Assembly (NCBI RefSeq): GCF_048751585.1
Contig: NZ_JAZHOB010000001.1
Span: forward strand, 248,001-312,000
DNA length: 64,000 bases
Reading direction: 5' to 3'
Origin: G025836975 sp048751585
GTDB taxonomy: Bacteria; Pseudomonadota; Gammaproteobacteria; Burkholderiales; Burkholderiaceae_B
Positions 7,594 through 16,464 of this stretch are shown in pieces. Made by a program: the position numbers and the translations under genes. Position 1 is the stretch's first letter. Each line of letters starts with the position of its first letter. The notes beneath the pieces were generated by a model, which searched no databases, was not told where the DNA came from, and worked only from the letters and a program-made list of their open reading frames with translations.

Positions 7594-9795
7594 ATGATCA
7601 CACGCATACCCCAGCTCCAGCGCTTTCTTTACAGCCATTATTTTTTTGGCGGCCTGCGGCAAGCCATAGGCGTATTGCTTCCGGCGCTGATTCTGGTGGG
7701 CGTCTTCCAGATGTACAGCGTAGGCATGATTGCCGCCATCGGCGCCGCCTGCGTCGCCATCATCGACCAGCCCGGCGGACCGCGGCGATATGGAACCAAC
7801 GGCATGCTGGCCGCCATCTTGCTGGGCTCGCTGACCGCCGCCGTAACCGGACTGGCGTCCTCGCACAGCCTGCTGATCTGGCTGGTGGTTCCCTGCCTGT
7901 GCTTCCTGTTCTCAATGTTCACGGTTTTTGGCAAGCAAGGCGGCCTGCTCGGTTTTGCCTGTCTGCTGATCATGACATTGACCATGCGCGTGCCTCTGGC
8001 CCCCCACGAAGTGCTTGAGCACACGATTTATTCCTTCCTGGGCGGCGTCTTCTATTTTGCGTTCAGCTTCGCGGCGCACCGGCTGCTCTGGCACCGTGAA
8101 GAGCTGCAGGCGCTATCCGTCGCCTTGTTCGCAACCGCCGATTACATGGCCGCCAGGTCCCGTTTCTACGATGTGAATTCCGATCTGGATGAAAGCTACC
8201 GGCTTCTGATCCACACGCAATCGGCCATGACCGACAAACACCAGGCGGCGCGCGACACTGTCCTGCGCGAGCTTCCCAAAGGACGGGGCCGCGCCGATCG
8301 CCTGCGCACCGCATCGCTGAATATCTTCATCGATATGGTCGCGCTGCTGGACAGCCTGGTCGCCACCCATACCGACTACGCCACCTTGCGCCGCACCCTG
8401 CCCAACAGCGACGTGCTGATCTTCAGCCGGGATGCGCTGCGCAAGCTGTCCATCAATGTGGCCGATATCGCGTTCAATGTCGCGCGCAACCGGCATGTCA
8501 AAGAGCGCAACAGCGTCAAGGCGGAGCTGCGCGCCATTGAATACGAACTGGAAAAATACCGCGAGGGCGGCATGGTCGACAGCGAACCCGAGGTCTACGC
8601 CCTGCTGGTGCAAGTGCTGCGCCGCTTGCGCAATGCGACGCGCCTGGTCGATCGCATGGCCGAGCATATAAGCGGCGTGGGCAATACGGAATTGGTGGAC
8701 ATGCGCCTGGACAAGTCGCTGGACCGATTCCTGTCGCGCAAGACCTGGCGCCTGGGCATGCTGACCAGCAACCTGCGCATGGACTCCTCGCATTTTCGCT
8801 ATGCCTCGCGCGTGGCCATTGCCGCCCTGCTTGCCATGACGCTTTCAGCCGTGGTGGCGCACACCGGTGTCCTCGAAAGAATGGGGTCCGGGCTTAGCGC
8901 CCACAGCTATTGGATAGTCCTGACCATCCTGGTCGTCATGAAGCCCGGCTTTGCGCTGACGCGCCAGCGCAACGGCTGGCGTCTGATCGGAACACTGATA
9001 GGCTGCGGCCTGGCCTTGCTGCTGTTCAACATCACCCACAGCCCCGACATCTACCTTGCCGTGCTGGTCGTGACTTGCGTGCTGGGCTATAGCCTGATAC
9101 AGGTGAATTTCATGGCCGCGGCCATCTTCAATACCCTGTTCGTGCTGCTGGTCTTCCATTTCCTGTCGCCCACCACCAATGCCGTCATCGGAGAAAGGCT
9201 GGCCGACACCTTCATAGGATGCGGCCTGGCACTGTTGTGCAGCTACATTCTGCCCTGGTGGGAACACAGCTTCATGGGCTCGCTGGCCAGGGCCGCCAGG
9301 AAATCGAACCAGGCCTTCCTGAAGGCCGGCCTGCGCTATGCCGAACTTACACGCGCTCAGGCGGCGTCCAGCTCCGCGGAACTGGACGCCAAGCAGCACG
9401 AGGCCGAAGTCCATTGGCGGGTGGCGCGCAAGAACATGCATATCGCCTTCGGCAATTTCGCCGCCGCCTTCTATCGGATGATGGACGAGCCGATCAAGCG
9501 CCAGAACAATGTTCCGGAATTGAACAATCTGCTTATACAAAACCACGTCCTGGCATCGCAGATCACATCGGCGATACCTATCCTGGCCAGCCTCACCGAC
9601 GTTCCGGAAGGCATCCGCAAATCGCTGGACGCCGTCGAGCTATATCTGGACGACAAGGATGCCGATCCGCCGGCTTCCATAGAGACCGAAGGCGAGCTTG
9701 CCGCCCTGGCCTATCCCTTGCGGCAGATGGTCAAAGCCGCGCAATTGATACGGCAGGAAATGCGCGGCCTTGAAACCGCCAGCAATGGCGCATAA
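7594..9795 (+). CDS. FUSC-family inner-membrane protein (YccS/AaeB-like)
   Basis: A 733-residue protein with two clusters of transmembrane helices (about residues 17-175 and 405-560), each followed by a long cytoplasmic helical region. This is the duplicated FUSC architecture of YccS, YhfK and aromatic-acid efflux proteins such as AaeB. The segment RYGTNGMLAAILLGSLTAAV is typical of the first block, and the second block begins near MDSSHFRYASRVAIAALLAM. The ATG is preceded by CGGAG. It is divergent from the SDR gene and convergent with yaaA, only 12 bases away. Substrate is unknown and no AaeA-like adaptor is adjacent. Confidence 0.85.
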   Translation: MITRIPQLQRFLYSHYFFGGLRQAIGVLLPALILVGVFQMYSVGMIAAIGAACVAIIDQPGGPRRYGTNGMLAAILLGSLTAAVTGLASSHSLLIWLVVPCLCFLFSMFTVFGKQGGLLGFACLLIMTLTMRVPLAPHEVLEHTIYSFLGGVFYFAFSFAAHRLLWHREELQALSVALFATADYMAARSRFYDVNSDLDESYRLLIHTQSAMTDKHQAARDTVLRELPKGRGRADRLRTASLNIFIDMVALLDSLVATHTDYATLRRTLPNSDVLIFSRDALRKLSINVADIAFNVARNRHVKERNSVKAELRAIEYELEKYREGGMVDSEPEVYALLVQVLRRLRNATRLVDRMAEHISGVGNTELVDMRLDKSLDRFLSRKTWRLGMLTSNLRMDSSHFRYASRVAIAALLAMTLSAVVAHTGVLERMGSGLSAHSYWIVLTILVVMKPGFALTRQRNGWRLIGTLIGCGLALLLFNITHSPDIYLAVLVVTCVLGYSLIQVNFMAAAIFNTLFVLLVFHFLSPTTNAVIGERLADTFIGCGLALLCSYILPWWEHSFMGSLARAARKSNQAFLKAGLRYAELTRAQAASSSAELDAKQHEAEVHWRVARKNMHIAFGNFAAAFYRMMDEPIKRQNNVPELNNLLIQNHVLASQITSAIPILASLTDVPEGIRKSLDAVELYLDDKDADPPASIETEGELAALAYPLRQMVKAAQLIRQEMRGLETASNGA

Positions 9796-9807
9796 TCGCC
9801 TGCGCCA

Positions 9808-10599
9808 TCAAGCCTGCTTGCGCCTGAACACCAGCTTGTCGGCGGAGGATTCGGATGCGGCATAGGCATAGCCTTCGCTGGCGAATCCCTGCAAGGCATC
9901 GACCGTCGCGATCTTGTTTTCAATGACATGGCGGGCCATCAGTCCGCGTGCCCGCTTGGCATGGAAACTGATTACTTTCCAGGCACCGTTCTTGTAATCC
10001 TGGAAAACACATTGAACCACCCTGGCCTGTAGCGTTTTCAGATCCACTGCCTTGAAATACTCTTCGGATGCAAGATTCAGCACCACCCGGGACGACGCCT
10101 TCCGGGCTCCGGGCAAGGCATCCAGACGCTCGTTCAGATAGCCCGCAATCGAGCTGCCCCAATATTCGTACAGATTCTTTCCCTTGCCGGTTTCCAGCCG
10201 CGTGCCCATCTCTAGCCGATAGGGACGCATCAGGTCCAGCGGCCGCAGCACGCCATACAACCCGCTAAGCAAGGCCAGGTGTTCCTGAGCCCATTTCAGC
10301 TTCGCATCGGACAAGCTCGATGCGTCCAGGCCTTCATAGACATCGCCATTGAAGGCCAGCACAGCCTGACGGGAATTGGTTTGATCGAATACCGGCTTCC
10401 AGGCGGCATAGCGATCCACGTTGAGCTTGGCCAATGCCTGGCTAAGTTTCATCAGATCGGCCACTTCGGTGGCGGATTTTTTCTTCAGGACCTTGATCAG
10501 GCCGGCCGCCTGGTCCACGAACAAAGGTTGCGTATGCAAGGTGGTGCGCACAGGCGAGTCGTAGTCCAGCTTTTTCGCCGGCGACAGTAGCAACAGCAT
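9808..10599 (-). CDS. yaaA: Peroxide stress protein YaaA
   Basis: A 263-residue protein matching the UPF0246/YaaA family over its full length. It starts MLLLLSPAKKLDYDSP, and has the internal segments LSGLYGVLRPLDLMRPYRLEMG (residues about 109-130) and YEYWG. In E. coli YaaA lowers intracellular iron and limits DNA and protein damage during peroxide stress, and it binds DNA. It lies 36 bases after the 3-hydroxybutyrate dehydrogenase gene on the same strand, so the two may share a transcript. Nothing is missing. Confidence 0.95.
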   Translation of the reverse strand: MLLLLSPAKKLDYDSPVRTTLHTQPLFVDQAAGLIKVLKKKSATEVADLMKLSQALAKLNVDRYAAWKPVFDQTNSRQAVLAFNGDVYEGLDASSLSDAKLKWAQEHLALLSGLYGVLRPLDLMRPYRLEMGTRLETGKGKNLYEYWGSSIAGYLNERLDALPGARKASSRVVLNLASEEYFKAVDLKTLQARVVQCVFQDYKNGAWKVISFHAKRARGLMARHVIENKIATVDALQGFASEGYAYAASESSADKLVFRRKQA

Positions 10600-10635
10600 T
10601 ATTGTTTCCTTGAGTGATGAATATTCGGCGGCACG

Positions 10636-11418
10636 CTAGCGCGCCGTCCAGCCTCCGTCCAGGGTCAAGGTCGTGCCGGTCATTTGATCGGCCGCTTCCG
10701 AGGACAGGAACACCGCCGCGCCCGCCAATTGCTTGGGTGTGACGAACTGAAGAGAAGGCTGTTTTTCGGCAAGCAGTTCTTTGGCGGCCGTTTCGATGTC
10801 CGTGCCCGCCTTTTGCGCCAAGGCTTCGATCTGCTTTTCCACCAGCGCGGTACGCACCCATCCCGGGCAGATGGCATTGCAGGTGACGCCATTGCCCGCG
10901 TTCTCAAGCGCCGTGACCTTGGTCAGGCCGACCACGCCATGCTTGGCCGCGACATAGGCCGATTTATTGGCGGAAGCCACCAGCCCATGCGCCGAAGCAA
11001 TGTTGATGATACGGCCCCAACCCTGCTTCTTCATATGCGGCAGGGCGGCCGCAGTGCCGTGGAAAACCGCTGAAAGATTCAAGGCGATAATGGCATCCCA
11101 GCGCTCGACCGGGAAGTTTTCGATCAAATCGGTGTGCTGGATGCCGGCATTATTGACCAGGATGTCGATACCGCCCAGAGCCTTCACGGCCGCATCGATG
11201 AATTCGCGAGTTGCGTCCGACTTCATCAGGTCGGCATTGATGTAATACGCCTTGACGTCGAATTCCAATTCAATATTGACCCGCTCTTTTTCAATGGCGG
11301 CGGCATCGCCGAAACCATTGATGACCACGTTGGCGCCATTGGCCGCAAATTCGCGGGCCATGGCAAGGCCTATACCGCTGGTCGAACCTGTGATGACTGC
11401 ACGTTTACCTGTAAGCAT
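10636..11418 (-). CDS. 3-hydroxybutyrate dehydrogenase
   Basis: A 260-residue SDR enzyme interconverting 3-hydroxybutyrate and acetoacetate with NAD, used in polyhydroxybutyrate and ketone-body metabolism. The cofactor motif TGSTSGIG is at residues 10-17, NNAG at 89-92, and the catalytic Ser142, Tyr155 and Lys159 are present. The GIQH segment after NNAG and the long C-terminal part with KQPSLQFVTPKQLAG are typical of bacterial BdhA proteins. AAGGA precedes the ATG by five bases. The calling of the substrate is from overall family similarity. Confidence 0.9.
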   Translation of the reverse strand: MLTGKRAVITGSTSGIGLAMAREFAANGANVVINGFGDAAAIEKERVNIELEFDVKAYYINADLMKSDATREFIDAAVKALGGIDILVNNAGIQHTDLIENFPVERWDAIIALNLSAVFHGTAAALPHMKKQGWGRIINIASAHGLVASANKSAYVAAKHGVVGLTKVTALENAGNGVTCNAICPGWVRTALVEKQIEALAQKAGTDIETAAKELLAEKQPSLQFVTPKQLAGAAVFLSSEAADQMTGTTLTLDGGWTAR

Positions 11419-11626
11419 GTCGTTCCTTTCTTATTGGGTCCAAAAAGCCCTGCATTCCGGTATTAGTGTACCGCCCGATACCGCCCCCCAATCGGCCGGC
11501 AAGGCGATTATGAATTTTTTTATTTCCTTGCTAGAATAGCGGACTTGCCTACTTACGCCGCTTGGTTTTCGACCAGACTTCAAGCAATGGGCCTAGCGGG
11601 CAATAGCAGTAAAAATGCAGTAAACA

Positions 11627-11717
11627 GGACAGGTGGCAGAGTGGTCGAATGTACCTGACTCGAAATCAGGCGTACGGTAACCCCGTACCGTGGGTTCGAA
11701 TCCCACCCTGTCCGCCA
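11627..11717 (+). tRNA. tRNA-Ser (anticodon CGA)
   Basis: The 5' acceptor GGACAGG (11627-11633) pairs perfectly with CCTGTCC (11707-11713), followed by discriminator G and an encoded CCA. The anticodon stem-loop CTGACTCGAAATCAG gives anticodon CGA. A long variable arm (GTACGGTAACCCCGTAC) marks a class II serine tRNA, and the T arm GGGTTCGAATCCC is intact. A strong terminator follows. Confidence 0.97.
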
Positions 11718-11726
11718 ATGAAATCT

Positions 11727-11758
11727 AAAAAGGGCTGCCCCGCAAGGCAGCCCTTTTT
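11727..11758 (+). terminator. Rho-independent terminator after tRNA-Ser
   Basis: Stem AGGGCTGCC / GGCAGCCCT (11731-11739 and 11746-11754) with loop CCGCAA. It is flanked by A4 and T-rich tracts that extend the stem, so it can work in both directions. It ends tRNA transcription and may also receive transcripts from the minus strand. Confidence 0.9.
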
Positions 11759-11805
11759 GTTTACAGCGCGCGAAGAGCTTTCGCCCGGCGCGTTCAACCC
11801 TTGGC

Positions 11806-12186
11806 TTAATCCAGGAGTTCCGGAGGAACGTTGCCGCCGTTGGCGGCAATGCGGGCAAGCACCGTTTTGTGCAGCCAGATATTCATTTGAGCCGAATCAT
11901 CCATCAGGTTCGCTGGGCAGCCAAGCTCGGTGGCCAGCTCCTTGCGTGCGGCAAAGCTGCTGTCCATGTTCAAAAGCTTGAGCAAGTCGACAATGGAAGT
12001 GCGCCAGTTCAATTTCTGAGAATTCGCCGCCGCGCTTTTCTCTAATTGGGCAACCACATCGACCATAGGCAAGGCTGCCGATGAGGCCGTGGCTTGCGCC
12101 GCCGCAGATGCATTGTCAGCGGGAGCTGGAGCGGCATCAGCGGTACCAATGCCCAATTTTTCTAGAATTTTGCTAAAGAAACTCAT
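11806..12186 (-). CDS. DUF3597 family protein
   Basis: A 126-residue protein with three visible parts: a short amphipathic start MSFFSKILEKLGIG, an Ala/Pro-rich linker (about residues 16-40) and a conserved C-terminal domain. The C-terminal domain contains KLNWRTSIVDLLKLLNMDSS and ARKELATELGCP, hallmarks of DUF3597. The family is of unknown function and common in Proteobacteria; the domain resembles a small helical, peptidoglycan-associated-type module, but no catalytic site is evident. It stands alone, convergent with the tRNA terminator. GGAGA lies upstream of the ATG. Confidence 0.85.
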   Translation of the reverse strand: MSFFSKILEKLGIGTADAAPAPADNASAAAQATASSAALPMVDVVAQLEKSAAANSQKLNWRTSIVDLLKLLNMDSSFAARKELATELGCPANLMDDSAQMNIWLHKTVLARIAANGGNVPPELLD

Positions 12187-12563
12187 GCTATCTCCTGGAG
12201 ATTCAAGTCATTGGAAAGTGAGTCCGCAAACCAATCGCATCGGCGCTTGAACACATCACTTATCTCTGAATATACCAACCTTCCCTCTCTAATGTCGTAT
12301 CAAACAAATTACCAAGATCAAGAACTGTCAAGATTCCAGACATTGTTGCGTCCCATCCGGACATCCGCAAGCGCCGGGTAGCGGCTGGCGGGCCCGCCAG
12401 CCTTGCGTTGCGCCAAGGTCAGGTTTACGTTGCCACAATTTCCGTAAAAGCCTATAGTGTTACCAAGTGTCATGAGTTGGTAAAGAGGCCGTCGCGCCTT
12501 CTGAATTTCGGCTTTGGCATGCATATCATGACAGGGCCGGCTAGCTAGCTTAAAGGAGCCGTC
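12187..12563. other. 377-base intergenic region with a perfect 20-base palindrome
   Basis: No convincing gene was found between the DUF3597 start and the EF-hand-like gene. A short minus-strand frame here runs antisense into the next gene and has no ribosome binding site. The only strong structure is the perfect palindrome GGCTGGCGGGCCCGCCAGCC at 12383-12402, without a T tract. The region should hold the promoters for both divergent genes, but no clean -35/-10 pair could be picked. Confidence 0.6.
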
Positions 12564-13097
12564 ATGAAAATCGAATCTCTGCACTTGGTCGTCGATATCA
12601 ATCACGACGGGGCCTATAGCCTGTGGGAACTCTGGGAATCGGTCAAGTTCGTGTATCGCTTGCCTGGCAATCTTCTGGTCGAAGGGCTGGGCCATATCCC
12701 TTACCTGTCATCGTTTCTTGGCATCAAGGCTTCCGAAGCCACCGGCTACGGCAGCCTTGACGGGCTGCTGTCGGTCACGCTTTCCCTGCTATTTTGGATC
12801 GTGGTCTTGTTCAGCGTACTGACCCTGTCATCTCCATCCACCGACGAGGTCGACGAAAGCCCGAAAGGAAGCGATGGGGGGCATGCGAAGCCGCCCCCGG
12901 GCTTCCTTCCCGCGGGAACAGGCCGGGTATCGGCAAGCGCCGCCGAATCGGACGATGGGGCCTGGGTGTCGTCAACGATACACAGCCACCGGCCGGTAAG
13001 CCGCCCCGCCTATTCGGCGCCCGGCATTGGAAAGCACAAAAAACAACCGCGCCGACGCCATCACCTGATCAGCTACCTGATTCGGCATGCCAAATAA
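12564..13097 (+). CDS. Hypothetical membrane protein with an EF-hand-like loop
   Basis: A 177-residue protein with a good AAGGAG site seven bases before the ATG. Residues 11-22 (DINHDGAYSLWE) fit the 12-residue EF-hand calcium loop: Asp at 1 and 5, Asn at 3, Gly at 6, Ser at 9 and Glu at 12. A hydrophobic helix follows at about residues 75-92 (LLSVTLSLLFWIVVLFSVL). The C-terminal half is low in complexity, Pro/Ser/His-rich, and ends in a basic stretch. No function is known. A single EF-hand near the N-terminus next to a membrane anchor suggests a Ca2+-responsive envelope protein, which is inference. Confidence 0.7.
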   Translation: MKIESLHLVVDINHDGAYSLWELWESVKFVYRLPGNLLVEGLGHIPYLSSFLGIKASEATGYGSLDGLLSVTLSLLFWIVVLFSVLTLSSPSTDEVDESPKGSDGGHAKPPPGFLPAGTGRVSASAAESDDGAWVSSTIHSHRPVSRPAYSAPGIGKHKKQPRRRHHLISYLIRHAK

Positions 13098-13242
13098 CAA
13101 CAACAGGCGTTATCAAATGTAATCATGGTCCATACCGGCCATATGGCTGTAGCTTTTTGAAGCGCTTTACCTGTTTCGCCTAACCGTTCTGAAACCAATA
13201 AACGGCACAATAGGCTGAACGAATTAATAAACAGGTGCTCGC

Positions 13243-13554
13243 ATGAAAAAACTGCTATTGCTCGCGGCGGCTGCTACAGCCATGTTGGGCTCCAATGCCG
13301 CCATGGCGCGCGTCGATGTGGATATTTCCATCGGGGTGCCAGGCATTATCTATAGTGAACCCGATTACTACTATCCGCCGGTTCGATACGTGGAACGCCC
13401 CAGGGTGGTGATACTGCCCGAACGCGTATATAGGCCGGTACCCGTTTATCGCTCACGCTATTACCGTGAAGAATACCGTGGCCACAGGCACTATAAAGAA
13501 TACAAGCATCGCGGCAAGCATCACCGCCGCCATCGCGGCGGTTGGGACGACTGA
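13243..13554 (+). CDS. Small secreted Tyr/Pro/Arg/His-rich protein
   Basis: A 103-residue protein with a clear signal peptide (MKKLLLLAAAATAMLGSNAAMA, cleavage near residue 22). The mature part has repeated Pro-Val and Tyr-Arg segments (YYYPPVRYVERPRVV, YRPVPVYRSRYYREEYRG) and a basic His/Lys/Arg-rich tail ending GGWDD. Small exported proteins with PxPV-type repeats are common in Burkholderiales, but their function is unknown. The composition would suit an envelope or nucleic-acid/metal-interacting protein; that is speculation. It is monocistronic and followed by two hairpins. Confidence 0.75.
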   Translation: MKKLLLLAAAATAMLGSNAAMARVDVDISIGVPGIIYSEPDYYYPPVRYVERPRVVILPERVYRPVPVYRSRYYREEYRGHRHYKEYKHRGKHHRRHRGGWDD

Positions 13555-13571
13555 CCAGGCAAAACAGACAT

Positions 13572-13628
13572 CCCCGCTTTAAGCGGGGTCCAGTTGCCCG
13601 CAAGGCCCGCCAGCAAGCGGGCCTTTTG
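13572..13628. terminator. Two tandem hairpins between convergent genes (terminator)
   Basis: First hairpin: CCCCGCTT / AAGCGGGG (13572-13579 and 13581-13588). Second: AAGGCCCGC / GCGGGCCTT (13602-13610 and 13617-13625), followed by TTTTG on the plus strand. The second ends the small secreted-protein gene, and the first can serve serS on the minus strand. Confidence 0.75.
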
Positions 13629-13631
13629 CTT

Positions 13632-14990
13632 TCAGGTTCCCGCTGCCAAGCGGTCAAGTCCGCCCATGTAGGGGCGCAGCACCTCCGGGATGACGATGCT
13701 TGCGTCTTCTTGCTGATAATTCTCCAGCACCGCGACAAGCGCCCGGCCAACGGCCAAGCCGGATCCATTCAAGGTGTGGAGGTATTCAGGCTTGCCTTTT
13801 TCGGGGCGGTAGCGGGCTTGCATGCGGCGCGCCTGAAAGGCTTCGCAGTTGGATATCGACGAAATTTCGCGCCAGGTGTTCTGGGCCGGCAGCCAGACCT
13901 CGATATCGTAGGTTTTGGTGGAGCCGAAACCCATGTCGCCGCCGCACAGCAATACCACTCGATAGGCCACGCCCAGGCGCTGCAGCACCGTCTCGGCATG
14001 GCCCACCATCTCTTCGAGCACCTGGTAGGACTGCTCCGGATGAACGATCTGCACCATTTCGACTTTATCGAACTGATGCTGGCGTATCATGCCGCGGGTA
14101 TCGCGGCCTCCGCTGCCCGCCTCGGAACGGAAGCAGGGTGTGTGGGCGGTCAGTTTAAGAGGCAGGTCCTGTTGAGGGATGATGGTATCGCGCACCGATC
14201 CGGCCAAGGTGATCTCAGAGGTCGAGATCAGGTACAGATCTTCACGGGCGACCGTGTTTCCCTGCTCATCCCGTTCAGAGTCCTCGTCTTGCCCGCCTTT
14301 GGTCACCCAGAACATGTCGTCCTTGAATTTGGGCAATTGCCCGGTGCCGAACAGGGTGGAGCTGTTGACAATGTATGGGGTATAGCATTCTTGATAGCCA
14401 TGCTCGGTGGTCTGAAGATCCAGCATGAACTGGGCCAGCGCGCGATGCAGGCGGGCGACAGGGCCGCGCAGCATCATGAAGCGGGCGCCGGACAGTTTAC
14501 GGGCCGTTTCAAAATCCAGGCCCATGGGCTCGCCCAAAGCCACGTGGTCCTTGGGCTCGAAGGTAAACGGCGCGGGGTTGCCATTGGCGTCGGTGGCCAT
14601 GCCGGGCGGAAGCCAGCGGCGCACTTCGACGTTATCGTCGCTATCCTTGCCGGCGGGCACGCTTTCATGAGGCAGGTTGGGAATGGTCATCAGCCATTCG
14701 TTCAGCTCGCCCTGCACCGCCGCCAGATCCAGTTCCAGTTCCTTCAGGCGGGCCGGAATCTGCTGCGACTCGGCCATTTCCTTGCTGGCGTCTTCCCCTT
14801 TTGATTTCAGTTGGCCAATCAGCTTGGAGACCGCATTGCGCCGCGCCTGCAAAGCCTCGGTTTCCACCTGAACCGACTTGCGTCGCGCTTCCAGTTGGTT
14901 GAAGCGGTCGGTGTCGAAGGCAATGCCGCGAAGCTGCAGGGCCTTGACGACGATGGGCAGATCTTTACGCAACTGATTGGGGTCTAACAT
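13632..14990 (-). CDS. serS: Seryl-tRNA synthetase
   Basis: A 452-residue class II aminoacyl-tRNA synthetase charging tRNA-Ser. The N-terminal about 110 residues form the long coiled-coil arm that recognises the variable arm (RKSVQVETEALQARRNAVSKL and following). The catalytic domain holds TSEITLAGSVRDTI, the motif 2 segment CFRSEAGSGGRDTRGMIRQH, and the motif 3 region LNGSGLAVGRALVAVLENYQ near the C-terminus. The start ATG at 14990 (MLDPNQLRKDL) is preferred over an upstream TTG. It is full length. Confidence 0.98.
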   Translation of the reverse strand: MLDPNQLRKDLPIVVKALQLRGIAFDTDRFNQLEARRKSVQVETEALQARRNAVSKLIGQLKSKGEDASKEMAESQQIPARLKELELDLAAVQGELNEWLMTIPNLPHESVPAGKDSDDNVEVRRWLPPGMATDANGNPAPFTFEPKDHVALGEPMGLDFETARKLSGARFMMLRGPVARLHRALAQFMLDLQTTEHGYQECYTPYIVNSSTLFGTGQLPKFKDDMFWVTKGGQDEDSERDEQGNTVAREDLYLISTSEITLAGSVRDTIIPQQDLPLKLTAHTPCFRSEAGSGGRDTRGMIRQHQFDKVEMVQIVHPEQSYQVLEEMVGHAETVLQRLGVAYRVVLLCGGDMGFGSTKTYDIEVWLPAQNTWREISSISNCEAFQARRMQARYRPEKGKPEYLHTLNGSGLAVGRALVAVLENYQQEDASIVIPEVLRPYMGGLDRLAAGT

Positions 14991-15036
14991 AATCAACCAA
15001 GAAAAAAATTAAAGGATACGGCGGGCATGCTGGCGG

Positions 15037-16458
15037 CTATTTGGACTTGCTCTGCTTGTCCAACTGCCGCAAGAATGCCAGCTTTTCGGAGATTTTACCT
15101 TCTAGCCCGCGGTCGGTCGGCTTGTAGAAGCTGGCCCGCAGGCCATCGGGGAAGTAGCTTTCGCCCGCGGCATAGCCGTGCGGCTCGTCGTGCGCGTAAC
15201 GGTATGCGTGACCGTGGCCCAGTTCCTTCATGAGCTTGGTGGGCGCGTTGCGCAAATGCATGGGAACCGGCGCACTGCCGTTTTCCTCGGCATAGCGCCG
15301 GGCCATTTTGTAAGCGCTGTACACCGCGTTCGATTTGGCGGCGCAAGCCATGTAGACCACCGCCTGGGCCAGGGCCAGCTCGCCCTCCGGCGACCCCAGG
15401 CGCTCGTAGATGTCGGCGCCGTTCAGGGCCAGTTCGGTGGCGCGGGGGTCGGCCAGCCCTATGTCCTCGATGGCCATGCGCACGATGCGCCGCGACAGAT
15501 AGCGCGGGTCCGCCCCGCCATCCAGCATGCGGGCAAACCAATACAGGGAAGCATCCGGGTCTGAGCCGCGGACCGCCTTGTGCAGGGCGCTGATCTGATC
15601 GTAGAAGGCATCGCCTCCCTTATCGAAACGGCGCAGATTCTGCGACAGCGACGTTTCCAGCCAGGCGCTGTCGACCACGGCCACGCCCGCGTCGCGCGCG
15701 GATTCGGCCACGACCTCCATGGCGTTGATGACGCGGCGCGCATCGCCGTCCGCCCAACGCGCCAATTGCTCGCGCGCGGCGGGATCGAAATCCAGAAGAA
15801 CAGGTGGGGCGGCATCGCCAGCCGCCGAGCCCTGAACGGCATCCTCGCCCGGAGCAGCGATAACAGCCGCGTCGGCCCCCGCGCCCGTACCGGAGCCATC
15901 CCGGTTAAGCAGGGCAATGGCGCGATCGATGAGCTCTTGCAGCTCGTCGACAGACAAGGACTGCAGCACATAGACCCGCGCTCGTGACAGCAGCGCCGAA
16001 TTGACCTCGAAAGAGGGGTTTTCGGTGGTGGCTCCGATGAAGGTGAACAGGCCGCTTTCCACATAGGGCAAAAAAGCGTCCTGCTGCGCCTTGTTGAAGC
16101 GGTGGACCTCATCGACGAAAAGGATGGTGCGCCTGCCCTGCCCCTGGGCGACCTGAGCGGAAACCACCGCCTCGCGTATGTCCTTGACCCCGCCCAGCAC
16201 AGCCGACATCGCCAGGAACTGGGCATCGAAGCCGTCGGCCATAAGGCGTGCCAGGGTTGTCTTGCCCACGCCCGGAGGCCCCCAGAAAATCATGGAATGA
16301 GGCCGTCCCGACTGGAACGCGACTCGCAAGGGCTTGCCGGGACCCAATAAATGCGCTTGGCCGACTACATCGTCCAGCGTCCTGGGGCGCATGCGCTCGG
16401 CCAGGGGCGCGTGCGTGGAAGCGATGGCGGACCCGAATAAATCGTGGGAGCTTGCCAT
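15037..16458 (-). CDS. rarA: Replication-associated recombination protein A (RarA/MgsA AAA+ ATPase)
   Basis: A 473-residue clamp-loader-like AAA+ ATPase that acts at stalled replication forks. Walker A GPPGVGKT is near residue 60, Walker B ILFVDEVHRF near 115, and sensor 1 GATTENPSFE near 142. The C-terminal tetramerisation part includes ARMLDGGADPRYLSRRIVRM. Compared with E. coli RarA (447 residues) there is an extra Ala/Gly/Asp-rich insertion at about residues 195-230, probably a flexible loop. It starts 7 bases after the lolA stop, so ftsK-lolA-rarA form one operon. Confidence 0.96.
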   Translation of the reverse strand: MASSHDLFGSAIASTHAPLAERMRPRTLDDVVGQAHLLGPGKPLRVAFQSGRPHSMIFWGPPGVGKTTLARLMADGFDAQFLAMSAVLGGVKDIREAVVSAQVAQGQGRRTILFVDEVHRFNKAQQDAFLPYVESGLFTFIGATTENPSFEVNSALLSRARVYVLQSLSVDELQELIDRAIALLNRDGSGTGAGADAAVIAAPGEDAVQGSAAGDAAPPVLLDFDPAAREQLARWADGDARRVINAMEVVAESARDAGVAVVDSAWLETSLSQNLRRFDKGGDAFYDQISALHKAVRGSDPDASLYWFARMLDGGADPRYLSRRIVRMAIEDIGLADPRATELALNGADIYERLGSPEGELALAQAVVYMACAAKSNAVYSAYKMARRYAEENGSAPVPMHLRNAPTKLMKELGHGHAYRYAHDEPHGYAAGESYFPDGLRASFYKPTDRGLEGKISEKLAFLRQLDKQSKSK

Positions 16459-16464
16459 ACAGGC

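Noticed and set aside
12318..12695. Minus-strand 125-codon frame in the intergenic region
   Set aside because: It runs antisense into the EF-hand-like gene and has no ribosome binding site; the opposite-strand gene is better supported.
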